NCBI GenBank assembly: GCA_964489525.1
Contig: CAZAYY010000033.1
Location: forward strand, 1-39,384
From: CAZAYY01 sp964489525
GTDB lineage: Bacteria > Chloroflexota > Anaerolineae > Anaerolineales > JABWBV01
Direction of reading: 5' to 3'
DNA: 39,384 nt
Part shown: positions 23,232 through 32,963 of the stretch, one piece after another
Layout: every line of letters begins with the position of its first letter
How positions within the stretch are numbered: position 1 is the first letter of the stretch
Position numbers and translations under genes: made by a program
Notes under the pieces: generated by a model
The model's input: only the letters and a program-made list of their open reading frames with translations
What the model was told of the DNA's origin: nothing
Databases searched by the model: none

Positions 23232-24122
23232 TTAAATTTCTTTGCCCCGCTGCTGCACCAGGATCACCCCCAGGATCATCACGCAAATCCCGGCAATTTC
23301 CAGCCAGGTCAGGGTTTCGCCCAGGAAAAACCAGGCGAGCAGCGCCGTGCCCAGCGGTGAGAGATTAAGCATAATGTTCATCTCAACGGCCGTCAGGGTT
23401 TTCAAGGCATGGTTATACAGCATATACGCTGCGGCAGTGTTAACCACCGCCAGCCACAGCACAATTCCCAGCCCCGTCCAAGAAAACGCCGGCCAACCCT
23501 CCGCGGGCACGGCGGCCCCCAACAGCGCTGCGCCGCCAATGGCCAGGGGAATGGCCGTGAGTGAAAGTGTATCTACCTGCCGGGTCCTGGCAACGCCCCG
23601 GCCGAGTGCTCCAAAAGCGGCAAAACCAACCAACCCGGCAGCCATCCCCAGCAGCCCAAGTGGCTCGCCTGGCTGCAGCCCACCGGAGAAAAATAAGGCG
23701 CTGCCAGCCATGGTGATCCCCATTCCAGCTACCTGCCAGCGCGTTGGAATTTCTTTCAGCCAGAACAGGCTGGCCAGCAGCACCAGCAGGGGTGTGAAGC
23801 TGAGCAAGAAAGAAGTGGTTGTTGCCGGAAGGTATTTAAGCGCCCAAAAAACCGCCCCATTTCCCAGGGTGTATGCGCTCAGGCCAAGCGCAGCCAACTG
23901 CAGCCAGGTGCGCGAGGAAAGCGGTGCGGCGGGCTGGCGCCTGCGCAGCATGAACGGCAGCAGCACCAAAAAAGCGACAAAATAACGCAGCCCAGCCAGC
24001 ATCAACGGACCGGTGTAGGGCAGGGCTGCCTTTACAAGGACAAATGACGAAGACCAGATCAGCGCCACCAACAGGCTTTCGGCAAGGGCAAACCAACGGG
24101 AGGTAGTATCCAGGCGCAGCAT
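23232..24122 (-). CDS. EamA/DMT-superfamily transporter
   Basis: This 296-aa integral membrane protein has ten predicted helices in two EamA halves. The first half contains LIWSSSFVLVKAALPYTGPLMLAGLRYFVAFLVLLPF, ALKYLPATTTSFLLSFTPLLVLLASLFWLKE and GMGITMAGSALFF. The second repeats the pattern with AAAYMLYNHALKTLTAVEMNIMLNLSPLGTALLAWFFLGE and ICVMILGVILVQ. Family members export metabolites, amino acids or sugars, and the substrate cannot be told. Length is normal. TACAAT lies 8 nt before the ATG and no Shine-Dalgarno is seen, so a very short or absent leader is likely. Confidence 0.93.
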   Translation of the reverse strand: MLRLDTTSRWFALAESLLVALIWSSSFVLVKAALPYTGPLMLAGLRYFVAFLVLLPFMLRRRQPAAPLSSRTWLQLAALGLSAYTLGNGAVFWALKYLPATTTSFLLSFTPLLVLLASLFWLKEIPTRWQVAGMGITMAGSALFFSGGLQPGEPLGLLGMAAGLVGFAAFGALGRGVARTRQVDTLSLTAIPLAIGGAALLGAAVPAEGWPAFSWTGLGIVLWLAVVNTAAAYMLYNHALKTLTAVEMNIMLNLSPLGTALLAWFFLGETLTWLEIAGICVMILGVILVQQRGKEI

Positions 24123-24130
24123 GAAGCGCT

Positions 24131-24136
24131 ATTGTA
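24131..24136 (-). promoter_or_regulatory. -10 box (TACAAT) of the EamA transporter gene
   Basis: On the minus strand TACAAT is preceded by TGATG and followed after 8 nt by the ATG at 24122. With normal -10 to start distance the transcript would begin within two or three bases of the ATG. This is a looser version of the leaderless pattern at 485, 14842 and 38488. Confidence 0.45.
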
Positions 24137-24474
24137 CATCATTTTTACCCTGCCCGCTTTTGAGCGTGTGGAGGTTTATTGTAAGGTGTTGAATCTAATG
24201 TATAATGCTTGTAATCACCACATTCGGATTGTAATCCACCCGTTTTTAATAGGTGCAGGAGGCTTGAGACTATCAGAAAATTCCCGCAGCAGTTCAGGGT
24301 ATCTTTCCACCAAAAAGGGCGCTCTGGCAATTTTAAAGGGGAGAAAATGTCCTCATGCAAATCCTTCAGCGTTTGAGTTCGTGTAGCATTTAAAAGAACA
24401 AGCAAGACAAGCGTTCTTACTTATCGTTATCCAATTGATAAATATTTCGTTTCGAAATCCAAAGGAGATTTCCC
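24137..24474. other. Gene-poor spacer, possible coding remnant
   Basis: No convincing gene is seen. A TGTATAAT box lies near 24197-24204 on the plus strand, followed by repeated TTGTAATC and GGATTGTAATCC. The minus strand around 24240-24370 can be read as a short protein-like stretch (LVERYPELLREFSDSLKPP) without a start and with stops on either side, which may be a relic. AAAGGAG at the right end belongs to the next gene. Confidence 0.35.
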
Positions 24475-24909
24475 GTGATCAATCAAATATCTAAAGTTGC
24501 CTTGCTTGTTTTAGTTATAGCAATCCTGTACCTGATATTTTCCGGAAACTTTTTCTCCCAGTCACCTTTTGTCATTGTGGGTCAGTTATTGGCAGTGATA
24601 TTAAGTGCGTGGGCTCGCCGAAGTTTTCACGGCGGGCAATTCAGCATCCATGCGGAACCCAATGAAGGAACAATGTTGCGGAGTGGACCTTATCAATTCA
24701 TTCGGCACCCAATGTATGCAGCCGCTCTGCTTCTTGTTTGGTCAAGTGTTTTTGGGCATTTGTCTCTGGTTACGGCAGCGATTGGCTTTGTGGTTACCTG
24801 TGTAATTGCGGTTCGCATTGTGACTGAAGACCAGTTTTTGCGTTTGCGTTTTCCTGAATATATCGAATATGCTCGCCAAACCAAGCGAGTCATTCCTTTT
24901 CTGATTTAA
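24475..24909 (+). CDS. Isoprenylcysteine carboxyl methyltransferase-like membrane protein
   Basis: This 144-aa protein begins at GTG with AAAGGAG about 8 nt upstream. It has about four hydrophobic segments. Between them is the family motif SGPYQFIRHPMYAAALLLVW, followed by EDQFLRLRFPEYIEYARQTKRVIPF, which matches the SAM-binding end of ICMT/PEMT-type methyltransferases (GPY-x3-RHP-x-Y, then E-x-x-L-x-x-x-F-x-x-Y). Bacterial members methylate small lipophilic or membrane substrates that are mostly unknown. It is short but holds the whole catalytic core, and it stands alone between the transporter and the giant surface protein. Confidence 0.88.
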   Translation: MINQISKVALLVLVIAILYLIFSGNFFSQSPFVIVGQLLAVILSAWARRSFHGGQFSIHAEPNEGTMLRSGPYQFIRHPMYAAALLLVWSSVFGHLSLVTAAIGFVVTCVIAVRIVTEDQFLRLRFPEYIEYARQTKRVIPFLI

Positions 24910-25067
24910 TCACCCAGGGGTATTATTTGGCATCCCGAAAAGTGGCTAAGTATGTTCCAGGCAACCCGGTTCAACGGGGGTACGCAGACTTCGTGTAAAT
25001 ACCAGAAATTCATGTTCGATTGCCTCTGCCCCCTTACTTTTGGGCTACCTGGCTCCACGCGATTATC

Positions 25068-25076
25068 TGTTACAAT
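25068..25076 (+). promoter_or_regulatory. Extended -10 promoter (TGTTACAAT) of the giant surface protein
   Basis: TG-T-TACAAT ends 50 bp before the ATG at 25127. Transcription would start near 25083. GAGGAGG at 25116-25122 is a strong ribosome site and fits either of two adjacent ATGs (25127, 25130). The rest of the 24910-25126 gap shows no gene. Confidence 0.55.
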
Positions 25077-25126
25077 ACGCACGAAAACCCCGGTTTAGAA
25101 CAAAAAAGTCCGCCTGAGGAGGCCAA

Positions 25127-28100
25127 ATGATGCGGAACAAACTGCGCAAACCTGCGCTGATATTGCTTTTCTCAACGCTTGCCTGGATTGCCGTGTTGCT
25201 TCCCGCAGCGCGAGAGGTGCACAGTGCCGGGTATGTGGTGACCACCACAGCCGACAGTGGTCCTGGCTCCTTGCGCCAGGCGATTTTGGACGCCAACGCC
25301 AGCCCTGGCCTGGATACCATCACCTTTGCCATTGGCACACAAGGCAGCCAGCAAATCATCCAGCCGCTGACCGCCCTGCCCACCATCAGTGACCCGGTAA
25401 TGGTAGATGGCTGGAGCCAGGGCGGGTCTGGTTATGCCGGGCCACCGCTTGTTGCAATCAATGGCGGCCTGACCAGCGGCAATGTCGTTGGCCTTAACAT
25501 CACCGCTGGCAGCAGCACCGTGCGCGGCCTGGTCTTCACCGGGTTTATCGGCTCTTTTGCCAGCGGCATTCGCCTCCAAACGGGCGGGACGAACTGGATT
25601 TATGGCTGCTATTTTGGCGTAAATTTTGACGGCGTCACCCGGGCGGCCAACCAGCGCGGCATCTGGATTGAGGCTGGCTCCAGCAGCAATCGCGTTGGCA
25701 CCAATGCAGATGGCGTCAATGACACGGCTGAACGCAATATCATCTCTGCCAATATTGATCAGAACATCTGGATTTACCAGCCCACCACACAGGCAAACAA
25801 AATCATGGGCAACTACATTGGCCTGAACGCTGCCGGGACGGGAGCAGTGGGCACCACCAACAACACCGTTGCCGTCTCTGGCATCCTGGTGCAGGGTGCC
25901 GCCAACACCATTATCGGTACGGATGGAGACGGGCAGGGCGATACCCTGGAGGGCAATGTGATTGGGGGCAGCACCTACAATATTCAACTGTCTGCCGCAG
26001 TCGGTGATAAGAGCACAGATACCCGCATTTCCGGCAACTTGATCGGGACCAATGCTTCAGGAAATGCCAGCGTGGGTCTTCAGGTGGATGGGGTTCGGGT
26101 GATGAGCGCCGACCATACCCTGATTGGCACCGATGGCGATGGCGTCTCTGATGCACTGGAGGGAAACCTGATCTCGGGCAACAGCGATTTTGGGATTATG
26201 CTCCAACAAACGGCTGCTTTAAACAGTGTGGTCGCGGGCAACATCATTGGCGCCGACATCACCGGGATGATCAGTATTTCGAACGGCTTCGGCGGCTCTC
26301 CCCGGGCAGGAATCTCCCTGGGTGGTTATGGCAACCGTATCGGTACCAACAGCGATGGAATTTCCGATAGCCTGGAGCGCAACCTTATTTCTGGCAACAC
26401 GATGGTTTCGGTGTACGCCATTTATTTTAATAATCTCCCCAATCCAGATGCACCGCCCACCATAATTGCTGGCAACTGGATGGGTGTGGACGCCACCGGG
26501 CTGGCGGCGCTGCCCAACAATGTTGGTATTGGTGGGATGTCGTCTGTTCCAGTCATCATCCGCAATAATGTCATCTCCGCCAACACTCACGAAGGCATTC
26601 ACACACACTCGGCTGGAATGGTCGTTGCGGGCAATTTCATCGGAGTTGGGGCAGATGGTCTGACCGAGTTGGGCAATGGCTATCATGGCATCTATCTTTC
26701 CAATAACGATAATGTGATTGGCGGTGTTGGGCCGGGGGAGGCCAATATAATCGCCCATAATGGCTATGCTTCTGCTAACTACCCCAATGGGATCAGGATA
26801 TCCAACACGGCACTCAGGAATACCATTCGGGGCAACCAGATTTTTAATAATGCCGGGTTGGCCATTGACTTGCTCTGGCCGGGTGGAGTTAATATCAATG
26901 ACGACGAAGATGGCGACACCGGTGGCAACAACCTGCAAAATTACCCGGTAATCACGCTCGCGCAAAGCTACGAGGATGGCACCACCCGCCTCCAGGGCAC
27001 CTTAAACAGCAACCCCAACACAGAATTTATCCTGGATTTTTATTACAGCCCAGAAGCCGACGCCGCCGGCTACGGCGAAGGGCAGTATTACCTGGGGGAG
27101 GCCAGCCTCACCACCGATGCCGATGGCAACGCGCTGTTCGATATTCTGCTGCCGGTGACGATTCCAGCGAACCAGTTTGTCGCCGCTACCGCCACCCACA
27201 CCGATGGCAGTACGTCCGAATTTTCCCAGGCTTTTGCTGCCGGGGGCATCGTAGACCGGCCGGTTGAAGGGTTGGTGGCTGCTCACACGGGGCTTGGTTA
27301 TATTGATACTCCCATTACCTTTGCAGCCGCGATCACCGCCGGGACGGGTGTCAGTTTTGCCTGGGACCTGGGGGATGGCAGCCTGGTCACAGGCGCACTG
27401 GTCGAACATATCTACACCATACCCGGCACCTACACCGCGACTGTCACCGCAAGCAACAACAGCAGCAGCGCCCAGGCCCAAACGGTCGTGACCGTGATCG
27501 AACCCGCCAACATCAACGGCCTGGTCTGGAACGATCTCGACCTGGATGGCATCCTCGGCATTGGCGAAAGCGGCCTGGCCGGCGTGGTGGTTTCGGCGAT
27601 TGGTCCCACAGGCACCCTGACCACCACCACAGATTCTACGGGCCACTACCAAATTTTCACCCCTTCGCCGGGCCTCTACACCGTTAACGTTGGCGCAAGC
27701 AGCACCGCTCCGGCTTACATGCCCACGACCCCCAGCCAGGTTCCTATCCCAATGAGCGCTTCTGGCGGTACGGTGGTGAATTTTGGCCTGCACGAAACTC
27801 CGCCGGAGGGCTATGGTGTGATTGCCGGGCGGGCCTGGATTGATCTGGATGGTTCGGGTTTCCCCGAGCCAGGCGAAGAGCCGCTGCCGGGGTTGGAGAT
27901 ATCAATATATCCAACTTGCGGCCCGAGCTTAATAACCAGTGCTACAGATCTGGATGGCCTGTTTCACCTGACCCTGCCGATCGAGTGTGCCCACATCATG
28001 TATATCTACGCCCCAGGGTATTTCCCACCCGAACGCAGGCTTGGAAGTTATTCATATACAGTTATATGGATTAAAGAAGAAGAACCCCTGCAAAACCAAC

Positions 28101-31100
28101 ATGCTCCCTTTGACCGCGGCGGCACAGTCGGTGGACGGGTGACCAACACCAGCGGTGTCGGGCTGCCCAATACCTACTTAAACATATCCAAGCCTTACAA
28201 TGTGACCGCCACAGATATCCATGGGGATTACGCGTTTTTCGACCAGGAACCAGGCAGCCAAGGCCTGGGCATTTTGCCGCCTTATCCGTATGTGAATGCC
28301 AGCGGCAATGGTTTCCGCGTCTTCTCCCTGCCGCCTAACAGCTTTTGGGTTGAAAACTGGGTGGTAGAAGAACGCGGCCGGTTTGTTGTTGGGGCTCAAC
28401 AACACTTAGGAAATCAGGTTTACCCGGTGCAGGGCATTTTCTTTGAATTGCAAGGCACTTTTGTGGATCAGCTGCTGATGACCAGGTTGAATGGCGAGAG
28501 TATTCCAATTTTCCTGGATGCAGGGGTCTATACGGTCACAGTCTTGCCCGAATACCTGCCCCCCAACACCATCGTCTCCCCGCTTTCGCGCCAGGTGGTG
28601 GTGACTAATGAAACCTTTGCCAGTGCGTTCTTTGACGTTTCACCTGCGCAGTCCCTGGCGGTTGGGTGTCAAGCGGGAGGCCAGGGTTTCGCCTGCACTG
28701 TAGAGGTATACGATAGTGATGGCAACCTGGTCGCTTCGGTGGATCTCACAACCACCGATCCAGAAACCGTCCTGACCGACCTGCCCCCAGGCAGTTATGA
28801 AGTGGTCATTATCCCTGCCGAACCGGGTTGGCCAGAAAGTTCCACAGTGGTCTCGCTGGATGGGAATACCCACGCTGAATTTGGCTACCCATTCAATCCC
28901 TCAAACCTGCAATCCATCAGCGGCTATGCCTACTGGGACCGCTGTTACCCATCTGGCGTGCGCTCCAATACCACCAACTGCACAGAAACCAACATCCCCA
29001 GCAACAACGATATTCCTGTTCATTTATACGACGCGGCCGGAACGCTGCTCACCACAACCGTCACTTCTTTTGGCGCAGCCTGGAACACGGGTTACTACAT
29101 TTTTCCAGACCTTGCTGTCGGCAGCTACCGGGTTGAAATTGTTTTGCCCGGCGGCTTTGTGTCCACCAGTGCAGTTTCCGCCTGGCGGCACCTGGATGGG
29201 TATGCCTCGCCTGAGCAGCTGAATTTTGCTTACTCCCGCACCGAAGACCGTTTCCTGACCGGGTATGTCTTTGCCGATATTAACCAGAACTCCAGCTACG
29301 ACCTGGGGCTGGACACCCCCTGGGCCGGGGCTGCCATCACCATTACCACCCTGGATGGGACCCTGCTTTCCACCCAAACCAGTGCCTCGGATGGCTCTTT
29401 TTATCTTGCCCCGCTCACCAGCGGCGAATACCGGGTGGAAATGCAGGCCCAAAACCTGTATCTTACCCGCGTTGCGGTCATCCCGGCCAGCGGAGGCATA
29501 CCCTGGGTGCAGTTCCCGCTGCCGCCCAACGACACCCGCCCCCGGGCCATTGTTTTTGTGGACAGCAATCAAAACGGCCAGGTGGACCCCAGCGAGCAGC
29601 GCCTGGGTGGGGTGGAGGTCGCCTTATATAACCAGGTATGCGGCGGCACAGCCTCGATTGCCATTCCCATCGAAACCCTGGCAACCAATACCGATGGTCT
29701 GGTGCTTTTTACCAACCCGCTCAGCCGCCAGGCTGCCGCCGCCCCGCCGGGAAGTTCGGGCGGCTGTGTTCAGATTGTTACCAACAGCCTGCCTGCCAAC
29801 CTGGCCCCGGCCAACCCAAATGGAGCCTCTATGCCGAAAAACAACGGCATCCCGGTGCTGCTGCCGGTCTACCCGCAGGGCACCCTGCTGGTCCAGGTTT
29901 TTTGGGATGTGGATGGCGATGGCTACCAGGACAGCGGCGAACCCTATCTTGGCGGCGGCACAGCCACCATTGCCGGCCAAACCAAAAGCTACAGCGAAAA
30001 TGGCGCTCTTTTTAGCCTGCCAACCTCCTCCACTGCCTACAACCTATCCATCGTCCCCCCGGCAGGGTATCTCATCCCAACTGCCCAGCCCATTCCCGTG
30101 GTGGGGAGTTCGGGGGCCACTACCCGAAAAGTTGCAGTGCAGGTTGCAGGCGGAATTCATGGTGCTGTTATTGGACCGGATCAGGAGAGCATGGCGGCAT
30201 CCCTGGCCGGGTTGATTGTGCGCCTGACCCACCTGGCAACCAACCAGGTGTATACGACGACTGCAGCCAACGGCTGCGCCGGGTGGTGCAGCCAGGCCTT
30301 TTTCCAATTCAACAACCTGCCCACTGGCCAGTACCGCCTGGGCATTGGAGAGAGTCCTCTCTCAGGCCTGCCGCCAGGCTACCTGCTGGCCAGTGAACCT
30401 GTAGTTCACTATGCTGCTGCCGGCCAAACCATCCAGCAAAATCTGATGCTCAGCCTGCTGGGATATTTGACGGGCATCGTCTACCTGGATGACAATCTCA
30501 ACGGCCAGCGCGACCCGGGCGAAGCGCCGGCCAGCGGCTATGGGGTTACACTGCTCTCCAACAGCAGCCTGCCTGTGCAAACAACCGTAACGGATGCCAG
30601 CGGTGTGTACCTCTTTACCAACCTGAGCGCGGGGGTGCGCTACCTGCCCACGGTAGATTTGTTTGTCAGCCAGGCTGCCAGCCTGAGCGACAGCCTGACT
30701 GAAGCCCCAGGCTGGTTCGTGCCTGGCCAACAGCCTGTGCAGGCCAACATCGGCATATTCCAGGGCGGCACGGATCACAACTACAACACCGTGTATGGCC
30801 GGGTGATGAGCGGGGGTGCGGGTGTGGCTGGATTGCGCATAGGCTACTATCATTGGGTTCCCGGTGAAGGCTGTCAGCAGGCCAACCCTGCCTGGCAGAA
30901 CCTGGAAACCACCAGCGATGTTAACGGCGATTACAAGCTGCTCACCTACATGCTGCCCGGCAGTGAGTATACCTACTGTATTGCGGCTCGCGATTCTTTC
31001 GGTTATCAGCAAAGCTACAACCCGGCCACCCCGGCGACTGGCTCCAACTTCAGCTACCAGACGACCGGGGGAGCCATTATTTACCACCCTGGCTACTGGC

Positions 31101-32323
31101 AGCGCAATATTTTCCTCTATCCGGTCGCTGCCTCTGGCCGCAGTGGGGTAGGGCCTGTAGTAACCTGGGCGGCATTTCGGGACGACAATCTTAATGCGGT
31201 TTGGGATGAAGGTGAACCCGCTTTACCCGTAGGAAACGGAGTTTCCTCGGTGAGCCTTGGCGGGGATACAACGGGTGTGTTGAGCGGCCTGCCAGATGCC
31301 TTGCACACCCTTGCAATTGTGCCCCCTGCTGGCTATCTTTCCGTGCAGCCTACTGATACGGTCTCCCTATGGCTGTCGGGGGCAGATGTCGCCCTGCCGC
31401 CGCTCCCGTTTTACTTTGCCGGGGCCTTCAGCGGCCAGGTTTTTCGAGATGACGATGGCGACGGCTGGCAGCGCCAGGGTGAGGCAGGGGTGCCCGGGGT
31501 GCAGATTACGCTCACCTTGCCAGGTGTGGAACGTTCTGCGCCAGCCTTTTCCGCCACAGTGCAGACCGATGCCCTTGGCCGATTTTCCTTGCCCAACCTA
31601 CCAGCGGAAACTTCGTTATATACTCTAAGCGTAACCTCACCAGAAGGTTTTGCGCCTGTGGCTCCCCGCCTGGTGTCGGTTGAGGGCGGCCCGGCGGGTG
31701 GAGCTGTGATTTCATTGGCGCTGGCACCGCTCAACCAGGTTTCGGGTGCTGTCTATGACGATTGGGATGCCGACGGTCGCAGAGGAGCGGATGAGCCCCT
31801 GGTCTCTATGCCCATTACCCTCACTCTGCCAGGGATAAGTGCACAGCGCACCGCCCTGGGTGTGTTCCATTTCTGGGATGTCGCTCCCGGAGAATACACC
31901 CTCATTCCGGGTTGGTTGGCCGTGCAGCCGCAGGAAGTCCAGGCTGCGGCTGGTGGGGCGCTTGGGCTGCCTGCCGTTCCGCCCGGTGTGGTGCGCGGCA
32001 CAGCCTGGTTGGACGAGAACCAGGACGGGCTGCGCCAACCCTGGGAAGTGCCCCTGGTGGGGATAAATGTCTCACTCGGAGGAAACTTCGTTTCTTCTCG
32101 CACCCAGGCAGCGGTTACAGATCAAAATGGGCGCTTTGTTTTCTACCAGGTTGCCCCAGGCCGCTACCCGCTCACGCTGGATTTGCCGGCTGGTCTGCAG
32201 GCCGGGGTTCTCGGAGAGAGTACTCTCTTTCTGGACGTGAGTGCCGAGCGCGGTGCTGCCGCAGGCTTTGCTGTGATCGTGCAGGACCGCTTCCAGGCTT
32301 TTTTGCCCTTGATTGTGCGCTAA
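25127..32323 (+). CDS. Giant secreted surface protein: CSLREA/beta-helix, PKD and about 14 SdrD/CNA_B-like modules
   Basis: This 2398-aa protein begins with a signal peptide (LILLFSTLAWIAVLLPAA). TTADSGPGSLRQAILDAN is a CSLREA-type start of a right-handed beta-helix (about 35-700), in which NxIGTxxDGxxDxxERNLISGN recurs every 70-90 residues. A PKD domain (about 712-793; FAWDLGDGSLVTG) follows. From ~795 to ~2385 come about 14 SdrD/CNA_B-like sandwiches with headers such as GLVWNDLDLDGILGIGESGL, GIVYLDDNLNGQRDPGEAP and GTAWLDENQDGLRQPWEVPL, whose DxDxDG loops suggest calcium binding. The chain ends FQAFLPLIVR. No catalytic residues are evident. It is probably a long adhesin or stalk on the cell surface. 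A hairpin lies straight after the stop. Confidence 0.92.
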   Translation: MMRNKLRKPALILLFSTLAWIAVLLPAAREVHSAGYVVTTTADSGPGSLRQAILDANASPGLDTITFAIGTQGSQQIIQPLTALPTISDPVMVDGWSQGGSGYAGPPLVAINGGLTSGNVVGLNITAGSSTVRGLVFTGFIGSFASGIRLQTGGTNWIYGCYFGVNFDGVTRAANQRGIWIEAGSSSNRVGTNADGVNDTAERNIISANIDQNIWIYQPTTQANKIMGNYIGLNAAGTGAVGTTNNTVAVSGILVQGAANTIIGTDGDGQGDTLEGNVIGGSTYNIQLSAAVGDKSTDTRISGNLIGTNASGNASVGLQVDGVRVMSADHTLIGTDGDGVSDALEGNLISGNSDFGIMLQQTAALNSVVAGNIIGADITGMISISNGFGGSPRAGISLGGYGNRIGTNSDGISDSLERNLISGNTMVSVYAIYFNNLPNPDAPPTIIAGNWMGVDATGLAALPNNVGIGGMSSVPVIIRNNVISANTHEGIHTHSAGMVVAGNFIGVGADGLTELGNGYHGIYLSNNDNVIGGVGPGEANIIAHNGYASANYPNGIRISNTALRNTIRGNQIFNNAGLAIDLLWPGGVNINDDEDGDTGGNNLQNYPVITLAQSYEDGTTRLQGTLNSNPNTEFILDFYYSPEADAAGYGEGQYYLGEASLTTDADGNALFDILLPVTIPANQFVAATATHTDGSTSEFSQAFAAGGIVDRPVEGLVAAHTGLGYIDTPITFAAAITAGTGVSFAWDLGDGSLVTGALVEHIYTIPGTYTATVTASNNSSSAQAQTVVTVIEPANINGLVWNDLDLDGILGIGESGLAGVVVSAIGPTGTLTTTTDSTGHYQIFTPSPGLYTVNVGASSTAPAYMPTTPSQVPIPMSASGGTVVNFGLHETPPEGYGVIAGRAWIDLDGSGFPEPGEEPLPGLEISIYPTCGPSLITSATDLDGLFHLTLPIECAHIMYIYAPGYFPPERRLGSYSYTVIWIKEEEPLQNQHAPFDRGGTVGGRVTNTSGVGLPNTYLNISKPYNVTATDIHGDYAFFDQEPGSQGLGILPPYPYVNASGNGFRVFSLPPNSFWVENWVVEERGRFVVGAQQHLGNQVYPVQGIFFELQGTFVDQLLMTRLNGESIPIFLDAGVYTVTVLPEYLPPNTIVSPLSRQVVVTNETFASAFFDVSPAQSLAVGCQAGGQGFACTVEVYDSDGNLVASVDLTTTDPETVLTDLPPGSYEVVIIPAEPGWPESSTVVSLDGNTHAEFGYPFNPSNLQSISGYAYWDRCYPSGVRSNTTNCTETNIPSNNDIPVHLYDAAGTLLTTTVTSFGAAWNTGYYIFPDLAVGSYRVEIVLPGGFVSTSAVSAWRHLDGYASPEQLNFAYSRTEDRFLTGYVFADINQNSSYDLGLDTPWAGAAITITTLDGTLLSTQTSASDGSFYLAPLTSGEYRVEMQAQNLYLTRVAVIPASGGIPWVQFPLPPNDTRPRAIVFVDSNQNGQVDPSEQRLGGVEVALYNQVCGGTASIAIPIETLATNTDGLVLFTNPLSRQAAAAPPGSSGGCVQIVTNSLPANLAPANPNGASMPKNNGIPVLLPVYPQGTLLVQVFWDVDGDGYQDSGEPYLGGGTATIAGQTKSYSENGALFSLPTSSTAYNLSIVPPAGYLIPTAQPIPVVGSSGATTRKVAVQVAGGIHGAVIGPDQESMAASLAGLIVRLTHLATNQVYTTTAANGCAGWCSQAFFQFNNLPTGQYRLGIGESPLSGLPPGYLLASEPVVHYAAAGQTIQQNLMLSLLGYLTGIVYLDDNLNGQRDPGEAPASGYGVTLLSNSSLPVQTTVTDASGVYLFTNLSAGVRYLPTVDLFVSQAASLSDSLTEAPGWFVPGQQPVQANIGIFQGGTDHNYNTVYGRVMSGGAGVAGLRIGYYHWVPGEGCQQANPAWQNLETTSDVNGDYKLLTYMLPGSEYTYCIAARDSFGYQQSYNPATPATGSNFSYQTTGGAIIYHPGYWQRNIFLYPVAASGRSGVGPVVTWAAFRDDNLNAVWDEGEPALPVGNGVSSVSLGGDTTGVLSGLPDALHTLAIVPPAGYLSVQPTDTVSLWLSGADVALPPLPFYFAGAFSGQVFRDDDGDGWQRQGEAGVPGVQITLTLPGVERSAPAFSATVQTDALGRFSLPNLPAETSLYTLSVTSPEGFAPVAPRLVSVEGGPAGGAVISLALAPLNQVSGAVYDDWDADGRRGADEPLVSMPITLTLPGISAQRTALGVFHFWDVAPGEYTLIPGWLAVQPQEVQAAAGGALGLPAVPPGVVRGTAWLDENQDGLRQPWEVPLVGINVSLGGNFVSSRTQAAVTDQNGRFVFYQVAPGRYPLTLDLPAGLQAGVLGESTLFLDVSAERGAAAGFAVIVQDRFQAFLPLIVR

Positions 32324-32325
32324 AT

Positions 32326-32363
32326 CCAGCCGGGCGTTTCTCAGTGGAGAGACGCCCGGCTGG
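32326..32363 (+). terminator. GC-rich hairpin after the giant surface protein gene
   Basis: CCAGCCGGGCGTTTCTC pairs with GAGAGACGCCCGGCTGG around the loop AGTG, with a single G-T mismatch in 17 bp. It begins two bases after the TAA. No T-run follows, so it could terminate without a U-tract or protect the 3' end. Confidence 0.7.
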
Positions 32364-32459
32364 GCAGACATTCTTGGCTGCCCTTGAGTGCGCCGAAAGC
32401 CAGGCGAAGGCGGTAGCGCACCTGTTCTCAAGGTAAAATGGTACAGTCTGGAGGAAAAC

Positions 32460-32885
32460 GTGAATCAGCAATTAAAAGAAAAAATCAACCGGGCATTCAA
32501 ATTAACCCATGACCTTGTGCTGCATCTCGATGAAGTTTCCTTGAGCCTGGATATACCCAACCTGCCATCCAACCGAATGGCGGGCCAATTGTGGTGCATC
32601 GTGGGTGCTCGTGAAAGCTATACAAAAGCGCTTGAAATGGGTAAATGGACAGGGTTTTCTTGCAGTCTTTCTGCGCCGAAAGTCAAAAAATCGGTTCTTA
32701 CGGCCCTGGAAGAAACCGAGAAGAGGTTAAACGAAATCAACTTCACGGAATTGACGGACGGGCAAATTGACCTGGCCTTCAATCTGCTTGAACACGAAAT
32801 TCAACATCACGGGCAGCTTATTCGCTTCGTTTACGCAAACGGACTGACTTTCCCAGAAAGCTGGCATGCGCGCTACACTGTATAG
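32460..32885 (+). CDS. DinB-like (DinB/YfiT superfamily) protein
   Basis: This 141-aa protein starts at GTG with GGAGG 5 nt upstream. The helical sequence ends LLEHEIQHHGQLIRFVYANGLTFPESWHARYTV, which is the DinB metal-site helix (HExxHHGQ) and closing phrase. DinB-superfamily proteins are four-helix bundles binding a divalent metal, and some are thiol transferases. The first His ligand usually near residue 45-50 is not obvious: the region has LPSNRMAGQLWCIVGARESY, with no His, so the metal site may be incomplete. An upstream TAAAAT at 32434-32439 could be a -10 box. It has no functional link to its neighbours that I can see. Confidence 0.75.
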   Translation: MNQQLKEKINRAFKLTHDLVLHLDEVSLSLDIPNLPSNRMAGQLWCIVGARESYTKALEMGKWTGFSCSLSAPKVKKSVLTALEETEKRLNEINFTELTDGQIDLAFNLLEHEIQHHGQLIRFVYANGLTFPESWHARYTV

Positions 32886-32913
32886 CGCAGTATTAGCTGC
32901 CACAGTTCCGATT

Positions 32914-32961
32914 CGCTTTCTTGGCGTTCTTTTCGCGCCCTTCGCGATTCAACGCGTTAAA
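32914..32961 (-). repeat. TTAACG...GAATCGCGAAGG...GCCAAGA element after the beta-helix gene
   Basis: On the minus strand it reads TTTAACGCGTTGAATCGCG, AAGGGCGCGAAAAGAACGCC, AAGAAAGCG. It starts 3 bp after the stop of the gene at 32964. It shares both ends and order with 23185-23225 but has an extra GCGCGAAAAGAAC-like segment, suggesting a modular repeat. Confidence 0.7.
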
Positions 32962-32963
32962 TC

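Noticed and set aside
24145..24405. Minus-strand 86-codon frame between the transporter and methyltransferase-like gene
   Set aside because: No ribosome site, no family match and no support from neighbours; kept only as a possible remnant in the spacer entry.
30586..30592. Further CGTAACG words (also near 4249 and 37568)
   Set aside because: They are single copies inside coding or remnant sequence, without the 11-bp partner or a -10 box 9 bp away.
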